This document shows, in pieces, positions 25,699-34,506 of a stretch of 64,000 bases of DNA. Location of the stretch: contig NZ_JABUAE010000002.1 in NCBI RefSeq assembly GCF_013314535.1, forward strand, positions 124,001-188,000, in the 5' to 3' direction. A program made the position numbers and the translations under genes. Below the pieces are notes generated by a model that made no database searches, was not told where the DNA came from, and saw nothing but the letters and a program-made list of their open reading frames with translations. The stretch's first letter is position 1, and the number at the start of each line of letters is the position of its first letter. Source of the stretch: Bacillus sp. Xin1 (GTDB lineage: Bacteria; Bacillota; Bacilli; Bacillales; Bacillaceae_G).

Positions 25699-27099
25699 AT
25701 GTTTACGATGGTACAAAAGCTTTGGCTTACGGTAGTATGTGCAGTATGTGTAACAGTTTCTTTTCTCTATTTCGTGTCCTTATATTCATATGAAAAGTTA
25801 TATGTTCAAAACATTGAAGACTCATTAATAATGGAAGGAAAAAGACTTGTATCTCAATATAAAAAGGACGAGGGTACGTTAGCGTTTGGAGAAAAAGTTC
25901 AGGCATTTGATCGTATCTCGAGTGCGGATGTACTTTTTATAAGCAACCCTCGTGATTTAAGTGCTTGTTTACCTTTTGATGTACATCATCATTCTCTGAT
26001 TAGTGAGGATGATAGACAAACATTATTGGATGGAAAGACGGTTACAAAAGTTGGATATGAAGAACATTTCGATCGTAATATTATGGGAGTTGTCATTCCT
26101 GTTTTAGATGGTAAGAAGTTAGTTGGGATTGTGTACTCATATATTCCATTAAAGAGTATTAAAGATTTAATTTATGATATGGGGCTTATTTTGGCTCCGT
26201 TAGCTTTAGTTATGATTTTACTTACAATATGGATTGGTAGAAAAATTATTATTGCGATTACAAAGCCGCTCTCACAAATGGAACAAGTTGCGAATCATAT
26301 GGCAACAGGAGATTTTTCTGAGCGTATTACAATTTCATCTGAAGATGAAATTGGTCGTCTAGGTAAAGCATTTAACAAAATGGCAACTTCATTGGAGACT
26401 GAAGATACGAAACGTAAGGAGTTTTTAGCGAACGTGTCTCATGAACTTCGGACGCCACTTAGTTATATTAAAGGGTATAGTGAAGCAATTTTAGATGGCG
26501 TTGCAAAGGGAGAACAGCAATCGAAATTTACGCAGCTTATCCATAAAGAAGCGGGGCGCATGCAGCGGCTTGTGCATGATTTGTTAGACCTTGCACAGCT
26601 AGAAGGGGAGCATTTCCCATTAAAGAAACAACCAATCGTATTCGCACAGCTCATTGAAGATGTACTTGAAACGTATGAATTGAAAAGTACAGAGAAACAA
26701 CTGCATATTTCAACGGATCTTGATCCAGATATTATTGTTATGATTGATGAGGATCGGATGCAACAAGTGCTTCATAACTTGTTAGATAATGCTATACGTT
26801 ATACAAATCAAAATGGTAGTATTATCATACATTTGGAGAAAAAAGATAAGTGTTGCGAATTGAGAATAAAAGATACGGGAATTGGAATTGATTCAGAACA
26901 TCTAGAGCAGCTCGGAGAAAGGTTCTACCGGGTAGATAAGGCGAGAAGTCGTCAGCATGGCGGGACTGGTTTAGGGCTTGCTATTGTAAAACAAATTGTG
27001 CATATCCATGAGGGAGAGTGGCAGGTTGAAAGTCAAAAAGGAAAGGGCACAACAGTTATTATAAAATTACAGATAAATGAAGAAGGAAGCATGTTTTAG
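25699..27099 (+). CDS. HAMP-containing sensor histidine kinase
   Basis: This 466-residue membrane kinase has helices near 8-28 and 160-180 flanking an extracytoplasmic sensor loop of about 130 residues, a HAMP domain, the HisKA phospho-acceptor (SHELRTPLSYIKGYSEA), and an HATPase_c domain with N-, G1- and G2-boxes (DNAIRYT, DTGIGI, GGTGLGLAIV). It is the cognate kinase of the upstream regulator. ATG 25699 begins 1 nt after the regulator stop with GAGGTG before it. The stimulus is unknown. Confidence 0.9.
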   Translation: MFTMVQKLWLTVVCAVCVTVSFLYFVSLYSYEKLYVQNIEDSLIMEGKRLVSQYKKDEGTLAFGEKVQAFDRISSADVLFISNPRDLSACLPFDVHHHSLISEDDRQTLLDGKTVTKVGYEEHFDRNIMGVVIPVLDGKKLVGIVYSYIPLKSIKDLIYDMGLILAPLALVMILLTIWIGRKIIIAITKPLSQMEQVANHMATGDFSERITISSEDEIGRLGKAFNKMATSLETEDTKRKEFLANVSHELRTPLSYIKGYSEAILDGVAKGEQQSKFTQLIHKEAGRMQRLVHDLLDLAQLEGEHFPLKKQPIVFAQLIEDVLETYELKSTEKQLHISTDLDPDIIVMIDEDRMQQVLHNLLDNAIRYTNQNGSIIIHLEKKDKCCELRIKDTGIGIDSEHLEQLGERFYRVDKARSRQHGGTGLGLAIVKQIVHIHEGEWQVESQKGKGTTVIIKLQINEEGSMF

Positions 27100-27118
27100 G
27101 TAAAGCATGCTTCTTTTA
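27087..27118 (+). terminator. Terminator of the lipoprotein/two-component unit
   Basis: GAAGCATG pairs with CATGCTTC across the stop codon and is followed by TTTTAT. Confidence 0.85.
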
Positions 27119-27195
27119 TTGAATTACTTAAAGAACACCTAATGAACCAGCTTGATTCAGATGTTATATAGATAGGAATAAAGGCGAATCATCTA

Positions 27196-27249
27196 GAGGG
27201 AATACTAAGTATAAACCATTAATGGGTATAATAACCATTAATTCCCTCC
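27196..27249. promoter_or_regulatory. Structured region upstream of lutR
   Basis: GAGGGAAT (27196-27203) and ATTCCCTC (27241-27248) are inverted copies enclosing ACCATTAATGGGT and a second CCATTAAT. It may be an operator cluster for LutR autoregulation or a stem in the leader. Confidence 0.4.
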
Positions 27250-27381
27250 ATATAACAAAAATTTGGCGATTTTATGAACAAAACATTTGTACTTCTTACC
27301 AATTCGTTCTAAAATAGGTATGGATGCAATGTTCTTATAAATCGTTTTAATTGTTGTTTGGATGATACTGAGGTGATTTAA

Positions 27382-28101
27382 CTGGAATACAAATCTATTA
27401 AACCGAAAAAAATTTACGAAGAGGTATCTGAAGCCATTTTAACAATGATTAAAAATGGTACGTTAAAACCTGGTGACAAACTTCTTCCTGTTCATCAATT
27501 AGCTGAGCAGTTTCAAGTTGGCAGATCTGCAGTTCGTGAAGCGCTAAGTGCTTTACGGGCAATGGGCTTAATTGAAATGAAACAAGGGGAAGGGACATAT
27601 GTGAAAAACTTCGATTCTTCAGCATTAACAAAGTCGTTAAATCATACGTTGTTAATGAAGAAAGAAGATATTTTAAATTTATTAGAAGTGCGAAAAGTGC
27701 TTGAAGTGGGGGCAGTTCGAGTAGCTGCAGCAAAACGTACAGAAGATAATTTACAAAATATGAAGCACTGGTTAGATGAAATGGCAAAAAGCATTGGGAA
27801 TGAAAAAGCTGGTGAAAAAGCGGATTTTCATTTTCATATGGGGATTGCAGAGTCTTCACATAATAACATCTTACTTGAACTCATGAATCATGTTTCAGAA
27901 ATGATTGCTGAAACAATTGGTGAGTCAAGACGCATTATTTTATATGGTGAGCAAACAACAGCAGAGCGCCTTTTAGAAGAGCATCAAGCTATTTATGATG
28001 CGGTATTAGAGCAAGATGTAGAATCTGCACAGCAAGCAATGCTAAATCATTTAACAAATGTAGAGCATATTGTCACAGGTAGAAGAGGTATAAATTCGTG
28101 A
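27382..28101 (+). CDS. lutR: LutR, GntR/FadR-family lactate-utilisation regulator
   Basis: This DNA-binding regulator sits directly before lutABC. The N-terminal winged helix (about 5-75) includes LKPGDKL and FQVGRSAVREALSALRAMGLIE, and the C-terminal FadR/FCD ligand domain spans about 90-235. The 239-residue frame from CTG 27382 covers the full HTH; the first ATG at 27445 would cut off the first 21 residues, including helix 1. CTG 27382 follows GAGGTG by 6 nt and an in-frame stop (TAA) lies directly before it, so a CTG start is the best reading. B. subtilis LutR represses lutABC. Confidence 0.88.
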   Translation: MEYKSIKPKKIYEEVSEAILTMIKNGTLKPGDKLLPVHQLAEQFQVGRSAVREALSALRAMGLIEMKQGEGTYVKNFDSSALTKSLNHTLLMKKEDILNLLEVRKVLEVGAVRVAAAKRTEDNLQNMKHWLDEMAKSIGNEKAGEKADFHFHMGIAESSHNNILLELMNHVSEMIAETIGESRRIILYGEQTTAERLLEEHQAIYDAVLEQDVESAQQAMLNHLTNVEHIVTGRRGINS

Positions 28102-28148
28102 TTTAGTCTTTCGAAATTTTATTTTTTTGATAAAATAGAAGAAAGGTT

Positions 28149-28163
28149 AGGTAAGCGTTTTCT
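28149..28163. promoter_or_regulatory. Candidate cre (CcpA site) upstream of lutA
   Basis: AGGTAAGCGTTTTCT matches the Bacillus cre consensus WTGWAARCGYWWWCW with one mismatch. It sits 111 nt before lutA, fitting glucose repression of lactate use. Confidence 0.5.
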
Positions 28164-28273
28164 TTTTAGGGAAAGGATTAGGTAGGAAAATTATTCCTAA
28201 CTTCTTCTTTCTATCTAATCATCTGATGACCATATGAATGTTGGCGAAGTTGTAATGAGGGGGAATTATAATT

Positions 28274-28993
28274 ATGAAAGTTACTTTGTTTGTTACTTGC
28301 TTAGTCGATATGTTTGAAACAAATGTCGGGAAAGCAACAGTTGAATTGTTGGAGCGTTTAGGTTGTGAAATTGAATTTCCAGAAGCGCAAGTTTGTTGCG
28401 GTCAACCAGCTTATAATAGCGGACATGCAGAGGCAGCGAAAGAAGCGATGAAACATATGATTGAAACTTTTGAAGATGCAGAATATATCGTTACGCCATC
28501 TGGTTCTTGTGCGACAATGTTTCACGAGTATCCACACGTTTTTAAAGATGATCCAAAGTGGGCAGCACGTGCACAAAAAGTGGCAGATAAAACCTTTGAA
28601 TTAACACAATTTATTGTAGATGTGTTAAAAGTTACAGATGTTGGCGCTAGCTTAGAAGGTACAGCAACTGTCCATAAATCTTGTCATATGACACGTATGC
28701 TTGGAGTAAAGGAAGCACCAGGAATTTTACTATCAAATGTGAAAGGATTAACTGTAAAAGAACTACCAAACGTACAAAATTGTTGTGGTTTTGGGGGAAC
28801 GTTTTCAGTTAAGATGACACCAATTTCTGAGCAAATGGTAGATGAGAAAGTTGATAGTGTAATGGAAACGGGTGCTGATTATTTAATCGGTGCTGACTGT
28901 GGGTGTTTGTTAAACATTGGCGGACGTATTGAGCGCTTAGGTAAAGAGGTAAAAGTAATGCATATTGCTGAGGTATTGAATAGTCGCTCATGA
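28274..28993 (+). CDS. lutA: LutA, lactate utilisation iron-sulfur protein
   Basis: LutA is a CCG-domain protein of the three-part LutABC complex that oxidises L-lactate to pyruvate. The 239-residue product has two CCG-type cysteine clusters ([11 protein letters not shown] and [12 protein letters not shown]). It starts at ATG 28274 after GAGGGGG and is 16 nt from lutB. It follows lutR and a candidate cre site, and belongs to one lutABC operon ending at a terminator. Confidence 0.94.
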   Translation: MKVTLFVTCLVDMFETNVGKATVELLERLGCEIEFPEAQVCCGQPAYNSGHAEAAKEAMKHMIETFEDAEYIVTPSGSCATMFHEYPHVFKDDPKWAARAQKVADKTFELTQFIVDVLKVTDVGASLEGTATVHKSCHMTRMLGVKEAPGILLSNVKGLTVKELPNVQNCCGFGGTFSVKMTPISEQMVDEKVDSVMETGADYLIGADCGCLLNIGGRIERLGKEVKVMHIAEVLNSRS

Positions 28994-29009
28994 AGGGGGA
29001 ACATAAGCT

Positions 29010-30431
29010 ATGTCTATGAAAATCAGTGAGAAAAAATTTAATGATCGCGTTGACGAAGGAATTCAAGATTCATTTATGCGCGGAGCAGTATCTTCTGCAC
29101 AAACGCGCTTATATACAAATCGATTAAAAGCAGCCGATGAATTAGGAAACTGGGAAGAGTGGCGTGAACTTGGTGAACAAATTCGTCAGCATACATTAGA
29201 AAATCTAGACTATTATTTAATGCAACTGAGTGAAAATGTATCTAAAAGAGGCGGGCATGTTTTCTTTGCAAAAACGAAAGAAGAAGCAGCGCAGTACATT
29301 CAAGAAGTAGCGAAAAAGAAGCAAGCGAAAAAAGTTGTGAAATCAAAGTCGATGGTAACGGAAGAAATTAGTATGAACCATGCGCTTGAAGAAATTGGTT
29401 GTGAAGTGTTAGAGAGTGACTTAGGTGAGTACATCCTGCAAGTGGATAACGATCCACCATCTCATATCATTGCACCAGCACTTCATAAAAACAGAACGCA
29501 AATTCGTGATGTATTTAAAGAAAAGCTAGGATATGAAAATTCTGATGATCCATATGAAATGACAAAGTTTGTTCGTAAGCAACTTCGGGAAAAATTTATG
29601 GATGCTGAAATTGGGGTAACGGGGTGTAACTTCGCAGTTGCAAATACAGGTTCCCTTTGTTTAGTAACAAACGAAGGAAATGCTGACCTTGTTATGTCGA
29701 TTCCAAAAACACAAATTGCAGTAATGGGTATGGAACGTATGGTTCCAACGATGGAAGAATTAGATGTTCTTGTTGGTTTACTGTGCCGCAGTGCGGTTGG
29801 ACAAAAACTAACAAGTTATGTAACAGTAGCAGGACCAATTCAAGAAGAGGAAGTAGATGGACCAGAAGAATTCCATTTAGTTGTCGTAGATAATGGACGT
29901 TCTCAAATTCTTGGCTCTGAATTCCGCCAAGTCTTACAATGTATTCGCTGTGCAGCTTGTGTAAACGTATGTCCTGTATATCGTCATGTAGGTGGACATT
30001 CTTACGGTTCTATTTATTCAGGACCAATTGGTGCTGTATTAACACCGCTTTTAGGTGGATACGATGATTATAAAGAATTGCCATATGCATCTAGTTTGTG
30101 CGGAGCATGTACAGAAGCTTGTCCGGTAAAAATTCCATTACATGATTTATTATTAAAACATCGTCAAGTTATTGTTGAAAAAGAAGGACGAGCACCACTT
30201 GCAGAAAAATTAGCAATGAAGATGTTTAGTATGGGTGCCTCTTCAGCAGCCTTATACAAAATGGGATCGAAAATGGCTCCGGCAGCAATGAGCCCATTTA
30301 CGTCTGGTAATCGTGTAACGAAAGGTGTAGGACCGCTGAAAAACTGGACGGATATTCGTGAGTTCCCGGCTCCAAGTAAGGAAAGGTTCCGTGATTGGTA
30401 TAAAGATCATAAGAAAGGCGGGGACAAGTGA
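29010..30431 (+). CDS. lutB: LutB, iron-sulfur subunit of lactate oxidation
   Basis: This 473-residue LutB protein has an N-terminal LUD domain (about 70-300) and two 4Fe-4S ferredoxin motifs ([14 protein letters not shown] and [10 protein letters not shown]). It passes electrons from lactate to the respiratory chain together with LutA and LutC. Its TGA stop overlaps the lutC ATG by one base (TGATG). Confidence 0.94.
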   Translation: MSMKISEKKFNDRVDEGIQDSFMRGAVSSAQTRLYTNRLKAADELGNWEEWRELGEQIRQHTLENLDYYLMQLSENVSKRGGHVFFAKTKEEAAQYIQEVAKKKQAKKVVKSKSMVTEEISMNHALEEIGCEVLESDLGEYILQVDNDPPSHIIAPALHKNRTQIRDVFKEKLGYENSDDPYEMTKFVRKQLREKFMDAEIGVTGCNFAVANTGSLCLVTNEGNADLVMSIPKTQIAVMGMERMVPTMEELDVLVGLLCRSAVGQKLTSYVTVAGPIQEEEVDGPEEFHLVVVDNGRSQILGSEFRQVLQCIRCAACVNVCPVYRHVGGHSYGSIYSGPIGAVLTPLLGGYDDYKELPYASSLCGACTEACPVKIPLHDLLLKHRQVIVEKEGRAPLAEKLAMKMFSMGASSAALYKMGSKMAPAAMSPFTSGNRVTKGVGPLKNWTDIREFPAPSKERFRDWYKDHKKGGDK

Positions 30432-31141
30432 TGACAGGGACAATTCAAAACCGTGATTCTTTTTTAGAGAACATTGCCAAAGAACTTGATCGTGCGCGTA
30501 AAACAGAAGGCGTGCAGCGTCCAGCGTGGAAAAATAATGTAAACGTGGAAACATTGAAAGATTATTCAGAGGAAGAATTGTTAGAAGTATTTAAAAAGCA
30601 GTGTACGAACATTCATACGACTGTAATTGAAACGACAAAGGATGAACTGAGTGCAGTGATGCAAAAAGTAATTATTGAAAACGGTGGCGGCCCAATATTA
30701 TTATCGGAGGATGACCGCTTTGCTACGTACGGTTTGAATTCTTTATTTTCTACAGAGCTTCCAGGCCAAAATGTTGAAGTGAACATTTGGAATCCAGAGA
30801 AAAAAGAAGAGAACATTCGCTTAGCTGAAAAAGCGAATATCGGTATTGCCTTTAGTGATTACACATTAGCAGAATCTGGTACAATTGTTGTGCAAAGTCA
30901 TAAAGGACAAGGCCGTTCTTTGCATTTCTTACCTACGGTTTATTTTGCAATCATCCCACGTGAAACAATCGTACCGCGTATTACACAAGCAGTTCAGGAT
31001 ATGAACACGCGTGTAGAGAATGGAGAAGCAGTAGCATCTTGTATTAATTTCATTACGGGACCAAGTAACTCAGCTGATATTGAAATGAATCTTGTTGTAG
31101 GTGTACATGGACCATTAAAAGCATATTATTTTGTAGTGTAA
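30431..31141 (+). CDS. lutC: LutC, LUD-domain subunit of lactate oxidation
   Basis: This 236-residue protein consists of a LUD domain with the typical [15 protein letters not shown] and [13 protein letters not shown] motifs. It forms the LutABC system with the two upstream proteins. ATG 30431 overlaps the lutB stop, with GGCGGGG upstream. A terminator follows 8 nt after its stop. Confidence 0.93.
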   Translation: MTGTIQNRDSFLENIAKELDRARKTEGVQRPAWKNNVNVETLKDYSEEELLEVFKKQCTNIHTTVIETTKDELSAVMQKVIIENGGGPILLSEDDRFATYGLNSLFSTELPGQNVEVNIWNPEKKEENIRLAEKANIGIAFSDYTLAESGTIVVQSHKGQGRSLHFLPTVYFAIIPRETIVPRITQAVQDMNTRVENGEAVASCINFITGPSNSADIEMNLVVGVHGPLKAYYFVV

Positions 31142-31148
31142 AATGGAG

Positions 31149-31180
31149 AAAAGCAGGCTAAGAAATAGCCTGCTTTTTTA
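31149..31180 (+). terminator. Terminator of lutABC
   Basis: AAAAGCAGGCTA pairs with TAGCCTGCTTTT and ends in a T-run. Confidence 0.92.
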
Positions 31181-31253
31181 TTAGAACAAAGATAATGCGA
31201 AATGGAAGTACCGCACTCTTTTTGTTATATTTTGGGGGAAAGGAGAGGATGGT

Positions 31254-31976
31254 ATGACATTTTATTTATATGCTTTTTTAATAGGAACGGTGCTTGGTTC
31301 TTTTTATACGGTTGTAGCAGTACGTATTCCAATGAGACAATCTATTATTGTTCCGCGTTCTTATTGTCATGGCTGTCACCATACGCTAAGCCCGAAAGAA
31401 CTTATTCCAATTGTTTCGTTTTGTTTGCAAAGAGGTCGCTGCATTCACTGTAAAATGAAAATACCTTTTATTTACACATTGTTTGAGATGATAACAGGGG
31501 TAGCGTTTCTTTTTTTTGCGTGTATGATGGGAATGGAAAAAGAGCTTCTTTTTATATGGACGTTACTTTCTTTACTTATTATTATTACAATGACAGATTT
31601 GTTCTATATGTTAATTCCAGATGTGATTTTATTTTCTTTCGCCTGTTTATTTATGATAGAGATTATTTTTATCCCTCTTGTTCCTTGGTGGGATAGCTTG
31701 ATAGGTGGAGGAACGATATTTATTGTATTATATCTCGTTCAAATTATATTTCCGGATGGACTTGGAGGAGGCGATGTGAAATTACTTTCACTACTTGGGT
31801 TTATAATAGGAGCGAAAGCAATTTTTATTGTGCTTTGTTTTGCTTCTAGCACGAGTCTTTGTTTTTTCGGAATGGCTATTTTATTAAGACGGATGAATCG
31901 AAAACAAGCTTTACCATTTGGACCGTTTATTGCACTTGGAACAGTCTGTTATTTGACTATAGTATATTTGGAGTAA
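31254..31976 (+). CDS. comC: Prepilin peptidase ComC (type IV prepilin-like leader peptidase)
   Basis: This 240-residue polytopic membrane aspartyl protease cleaves and may methylate competence pseudopilins. It has the N-terminal domain with paired CxxC motifs (CHGC, CIHC) and the catalytic Asp pair in TMTDLFYMLIPD and LGGGDVKLLSL. About seven membrane helices are predicted. ATG 31254 is preceded by GGAAAGGAGAGG. The next gene starts 15 nt later, so the two may be co-transcribed. Confidence 0.92.
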   Translation: MTFYLYAFLIGTVLGSFYTVVAVRIPMRQSIIVPRSYCHGCHHTLSPKELIPIVSFCLQRGRCIHCKMKIPFIYTLFEMITGVAFLFFACMMGMEKELLFIWTLLSLLIIITMTDLFYMLIPDVILFSFACLFMIEIIFIPLVPWWDSLIGGGTIFIVLYLVQIIFPDGLGGGDVKLLSLLGFIIGAKAIFIVLCFASSTSLCFFGMAILLRRMNRKQALPFGPFIALGTVCYLTIVYLE

Positions 31977-31991
31977 AAGGAGAGGTAGAGG

Positions 31992-32363
31992 ATGAACGTG
32001 TATATGGATGATCAAAGGCTTTGTCCATTCGGTTATGTTTTAGTAACAACGGTGGAAGAGGCTATCAAAATTGTTAGAGACCATGATGTGAGTATCCTCT
32101 CTCTTGACTATAATATGGGATGGCGTCAAAAAAATGGTTTGGATTTTTTAGAAATTTTTTGTACAGAAGGTCTTTACGCAAAGGAAATTCATTTACATAC
32201 AAACGATTCAATTGGTATGCAGTATATGTTGGACCGGATAAATAAGGGGAAAGAAGTGAGCGAGATTTTTTCAAATATACAGGTGAAATGTACTGGAAGT
32301 AAAAAAGCTCCAAGGGGTCCTTGGAACTTTTTTAGTGTTTCATATGTGCTTGTAAAGGTATAA
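31992..32363 (+). CDS. Cyclic-phosphate-processing receiver-like domain protein
   Basis: The N-terminal 90 or so residues resemble the cREC (cyclic-phosphate processing receiver) domain: MNVYMDDQRLCPFGY, SILSLDYNMG, NGLDFLE and a KEIHLHTND block. The 123-residue frame runs about 30 residues past the domain, through a terminator-like hairpin (32298-32334), and overlaps the last 32 nt of the convergent channel gene. Relatives appear to end sooner, so the tail may be a read-through of an eroded stop. It lies 15 nt behind comC. Biological role is unknown. Confidence 0.65.
   Translation: MNVYMDDQRLCPFGYVLVTTVEEAIKIVRDHDVSILSLDYNMGWRQKNGLDFLEIFCTEGLYAKEIHLHTNDSIGMQYMLDRINKGKEVSEIFSNIQVKCTGSKKAPRGPWNFFSVSYVLVKV
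32298..32334. terminator. Terminator hairpin inside the tail of the cREC gene
   Basis: AAAAAAG-TCCAAGG pairs with CCTTGGA-CTTTTTT (one mismatch). It can act on both strands and lies inside the 3' end of the plus-strand reading frame. Confidence 0.75.
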
Positions 32364-33183
32364 TCTCTTCTTGTTGAATTGCTTCTAAGTTATCTTCTGC
32401 CGCTTTAGGCTCTGGATTTTTTATAGTTAAATAATGATACACCATACCAACGAATACGGATCCACCAATAATGTTCCCAATTGTAACCGGAATTAAGTTA
32501 TGAATAGCACCGGCGAAAGAGATTGTATCAGGGTGTGGTGATACTAAAGATAATGCAAATAGTGATAAGTTTGCAATGCTATGTTCATAACCAGATAAGA
32601 AGAAAGTGAAGACCAGAAACATCATCATAAGTATTTTTGCTGTATCTCCTTTTACTTGAGAGGGAAGGAAACATGCAAGGCACACAAGCCAGTTACATAA
32701 AATCGCTTTGAAAAATAATTGCATTGTAGGTGTTCCCATTTTTCCTTCAACGACTGTATTCATTAAGTGTTCATGATCAATTGCTTCAAAAATACCAGTT
32801 GCATAAAATAGTAATGCGAAAAATACTGCACCTGCTAAATTACCTGCATAACAAGCACCCCAATTGCGAAGTGTATCGACAATTGTAGTTTCTTTTCGCA
32901 GAGTCGAGACTGTAAAATACATTGTATTCCCTGTAAATAATTCAGCTCCGCCATATATAATTAAGATAAGTGCAATTCCAAAAAACATAGAAGCTGCTAA
33001 ATATGTTCCGGGTGAATTTGCGATATGAAAAAAGTTACCTAATTTAAAACATAATACAATAATAAAACCGATATAGATGCCAGCTAGTGCAGCGCGAATG
33101 AAGTATTGCATTGGATTTGCATCCAACATTTTTTTCTTCTTCTGCGCAAGTTGTACAACGTAAGCTAATCCTTGTTCTAGCAT
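32332..33183 (-). CDS. Formate/nitrite transporter family channel
   Basis: This 283-residue FNT-family channel moves formate or nitrite across the membrane. Six helices and the family motifs AALAGIYIGF, GAELFTGNTM and GNIIGGSVFVG are visible, with LSGYEHSIANL between helices. The short charged C-terminal tail overlaps the convergent cREC gene. Upstream lie an Fnr-like box and a perfect cre, which fits fermentative expression under carbon and oxygen control. Formate versus nitrite specificity cannot be told from sequence. Confidence 0.88.
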   Translation of the reverse strand: MLEQGLAYVVQLAQKKKKMLDANPMQYFIRAALAGIYIGFIIVLCFKLGNFFHIANSPGTYLAASMFFGIALILIIYGGAELFTGNTMYFTVSTLRKETTIVDTLRNWGACYAGNLAGAVFFALLFYATGIFEAIDHEHLMNTVVEGKMGTPTMQLFFKAILCNWLVCLACFLPSQVKGDTAKILMMMFLVFTFFLSGYEHSIANLSLFALSLVSPHPDTISFAGAIHNLIPVTIGNIIGGSVFVGMVYHYLTIKNPEPKAAEDNLEAIQQEEIIPLQAHMKH

Positions 33184-33268
33184 AAGTAATACGCTCCTTT
33201 AGTGCATTGTCTGTAAATACTCCTTATATGAATAAAGTACATGTATTTACTCCTAGTTTCAATAAGTT

Positions 33269-33284
33269 TGTGCAATATTTCACA
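33269..33284. promoter_or_regulatory. Candidate Fnr box upstream of the formate/nitrite channel
   Basis: TGTGCAATATTTCACA matches the Bacillus Fnr/CRP consensus TGTGANNTANNTCACA with one mismatch. It lies 86 nt before the start codon. Confidence 0.6.
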
Positions 33285-33304
33285 AAAAGGACATACCTTC
33301 AAAA

Positions 33305-33318
33305 TGAAAGCGTTAACA
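33305..33318. promoter_or_regulatory. Candidate cre (CcpA site) upstream of the formate/nitrite channel
   Basis: TGAAAGCGTTAACA fits the cre consensus without mismatch and lies 20 nt beyond the Fnr-like box, suggesting catabolite control. Confidence 0.65.
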
Positions 33319-33400
33319 AATTGTATTATAATATTATATGCTTGAAAAAAGAGGGAAAGTAACACTCAATGGATCCTTTATCTATTTTTGAGGTCAATGA

Positions 33401-33430
33401 AAAAAGCGCTGTTGTTACAGCGCTTTTTCA
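33401..33430 (-). terminator. Terminator overlapping the terC stop
   Basis: AAAAAGCGCTGT pairs with ACAGCGCTTTTT; the terC stop codon is in the loop region on the minus strand. Confidence 0.85.
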
Positions 33431-34212
33431 TCCAAATTCTTTTGTGTAGTTTGGACACTTGTATCTTTTGAGAAGAACCAACCGCCAGCTGCAATTCCGA
33501 TTAATACAGTCCAGAATATTAATTTCCATGTAGTAGACTCTGGGAAACTGTGTGGAATAACACCTAAAGCAGGGTGAGCTAATGTGTAAACAGCTAATTT
33601 AACACCAACCCAACCAACAATTAAGAAAGCAGCAGTTTCTAATCCTGGTTTACGTTTTAATAGTTGTACGAACGCAGTCGCAGCAAATCGCATAATAATT
33701 AATCCAATCATCCCACCTGCAAAAATAACTAGGAACTGTCCTGTATCAAGGCTACCAATTGTACCAAGACCTGTTTTTGGTAAAGTCATTGCTAATGCAA
33801 CAGCCGCTAAAATAGAATCAACAGCAAACGCAATATCAGCAACTTCAACTTTAAATACTGTCCACCAAAAATTTTCTTGTTTCTTTTTTGATTCTTTTTC
33901 TGCAGCTTCCTCATGTGAATTCTTCTTAACATATGTTTTGAATAAGTGGTTACCAGCGATAAACATTAAGTAAATCGAACCGATTGCTTGCACTTGCCAT
34001 ACGTCGACTAAGAAAGAAATCATAAACAATGATCCGAAGCGGAAGACGAAAGCTCCTGCTAAACCGTAAAATAATGCTTTTTTTCGTTTTTCTTCTGGTA
34101 AATGTTTTACCATGATTGCAAGAACTAGCGCGTTATCAGCTGCTAAAATTCCTTCCAGTGCAACTAAAATTAATAATACCCAACCATACTCCAATAATAA
34201 TGATACATCCAT
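33415..34212 (-). CDS. TerC-family membrane protein, probable Mn2+ exporter
   Basis: This 265-residue TerC protein has about seven helices with the conserved LEGILAADNALVLAIMVKHLP and VEVADIAFAVDSILAA motifs whose Asp/Asn residues bind metal. B. subtilis members YceF/YkoY (MeeF/MeeY) export manganese to secreted metalloenzymes. A yybP-ykoY riboswitch in its leader supports the manganese role. ATG 34212 is chosen since GAGGAG lies 7 nt upstream; in-frame ATG 34218 is too close to that site. Confidence 0.9.
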   Translation of the reverse strand: MDVSLLLEYGWVLLILVALEGILAADNALVLAIMVKHLPEEKRKKALFYGLAGAFVFRFGSLFMISFLVDVWQVQAIGSIYLMFIAGNHLFKTYVKKNSHEEAAEKESKKKQENFWWTVFKVEVADIAFAVDSILAAVALAMTLPKTGLGTIGSLDTGQFLVIFAGGMIGLIIMRFAATAFVQLLKRKPGLETAAFLIVGWVGVKLAVYTLAHPALGVIPHSFPESTTWKLIFWTVLIGIAAGGWFFSKDTSVQTTQKNLDEKAL

Positions 34213-34321
34213 GTACATTCTCCTCTCATTTGTATAAATATTAAACAAGTGAAGAGGTTTCCCCACTGTTTAGTTTCCCCATACTCCAGCTTATCAACGG
34301 TGGGAGGAACTGGAAAAAATG

Positions 34322-34465
34322 CAAAAAAGACCTCTGCCGTCAATAGGCAAAGGTCTTGCTAGACATATGTAATGAAATGCCAACAAAGCCGGAAGAACTA
34401 GGTTCTACGTAATGACGACTTTGTTTCCAAGAATAAATTCTCGGACGCTACTCCCCTTTGGAGAT
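34322..34465 (-). ncRNA. yybP-ykoY (Mn2+-sensing) riboswitch with terminator
   Basis: On the minus strand the leader of terC reads CCAAAGGGGAGTAGCGTC, the hallmark 5' core of the yybP-ykoY aptamer, then a long paired region, and ends in the hairpin GCAAGACCTTTGCC / GGCAGAGGTCTTTTTTGC. The last hairpin is a classical terminator. Mn2+ binding is known to stop termination in this class. Confidence 0.88.
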
Positions 34466-34506
34466 ATGCTATTGTATTTTTATTATATGGATAATGTAAA
34501 TGTTTG

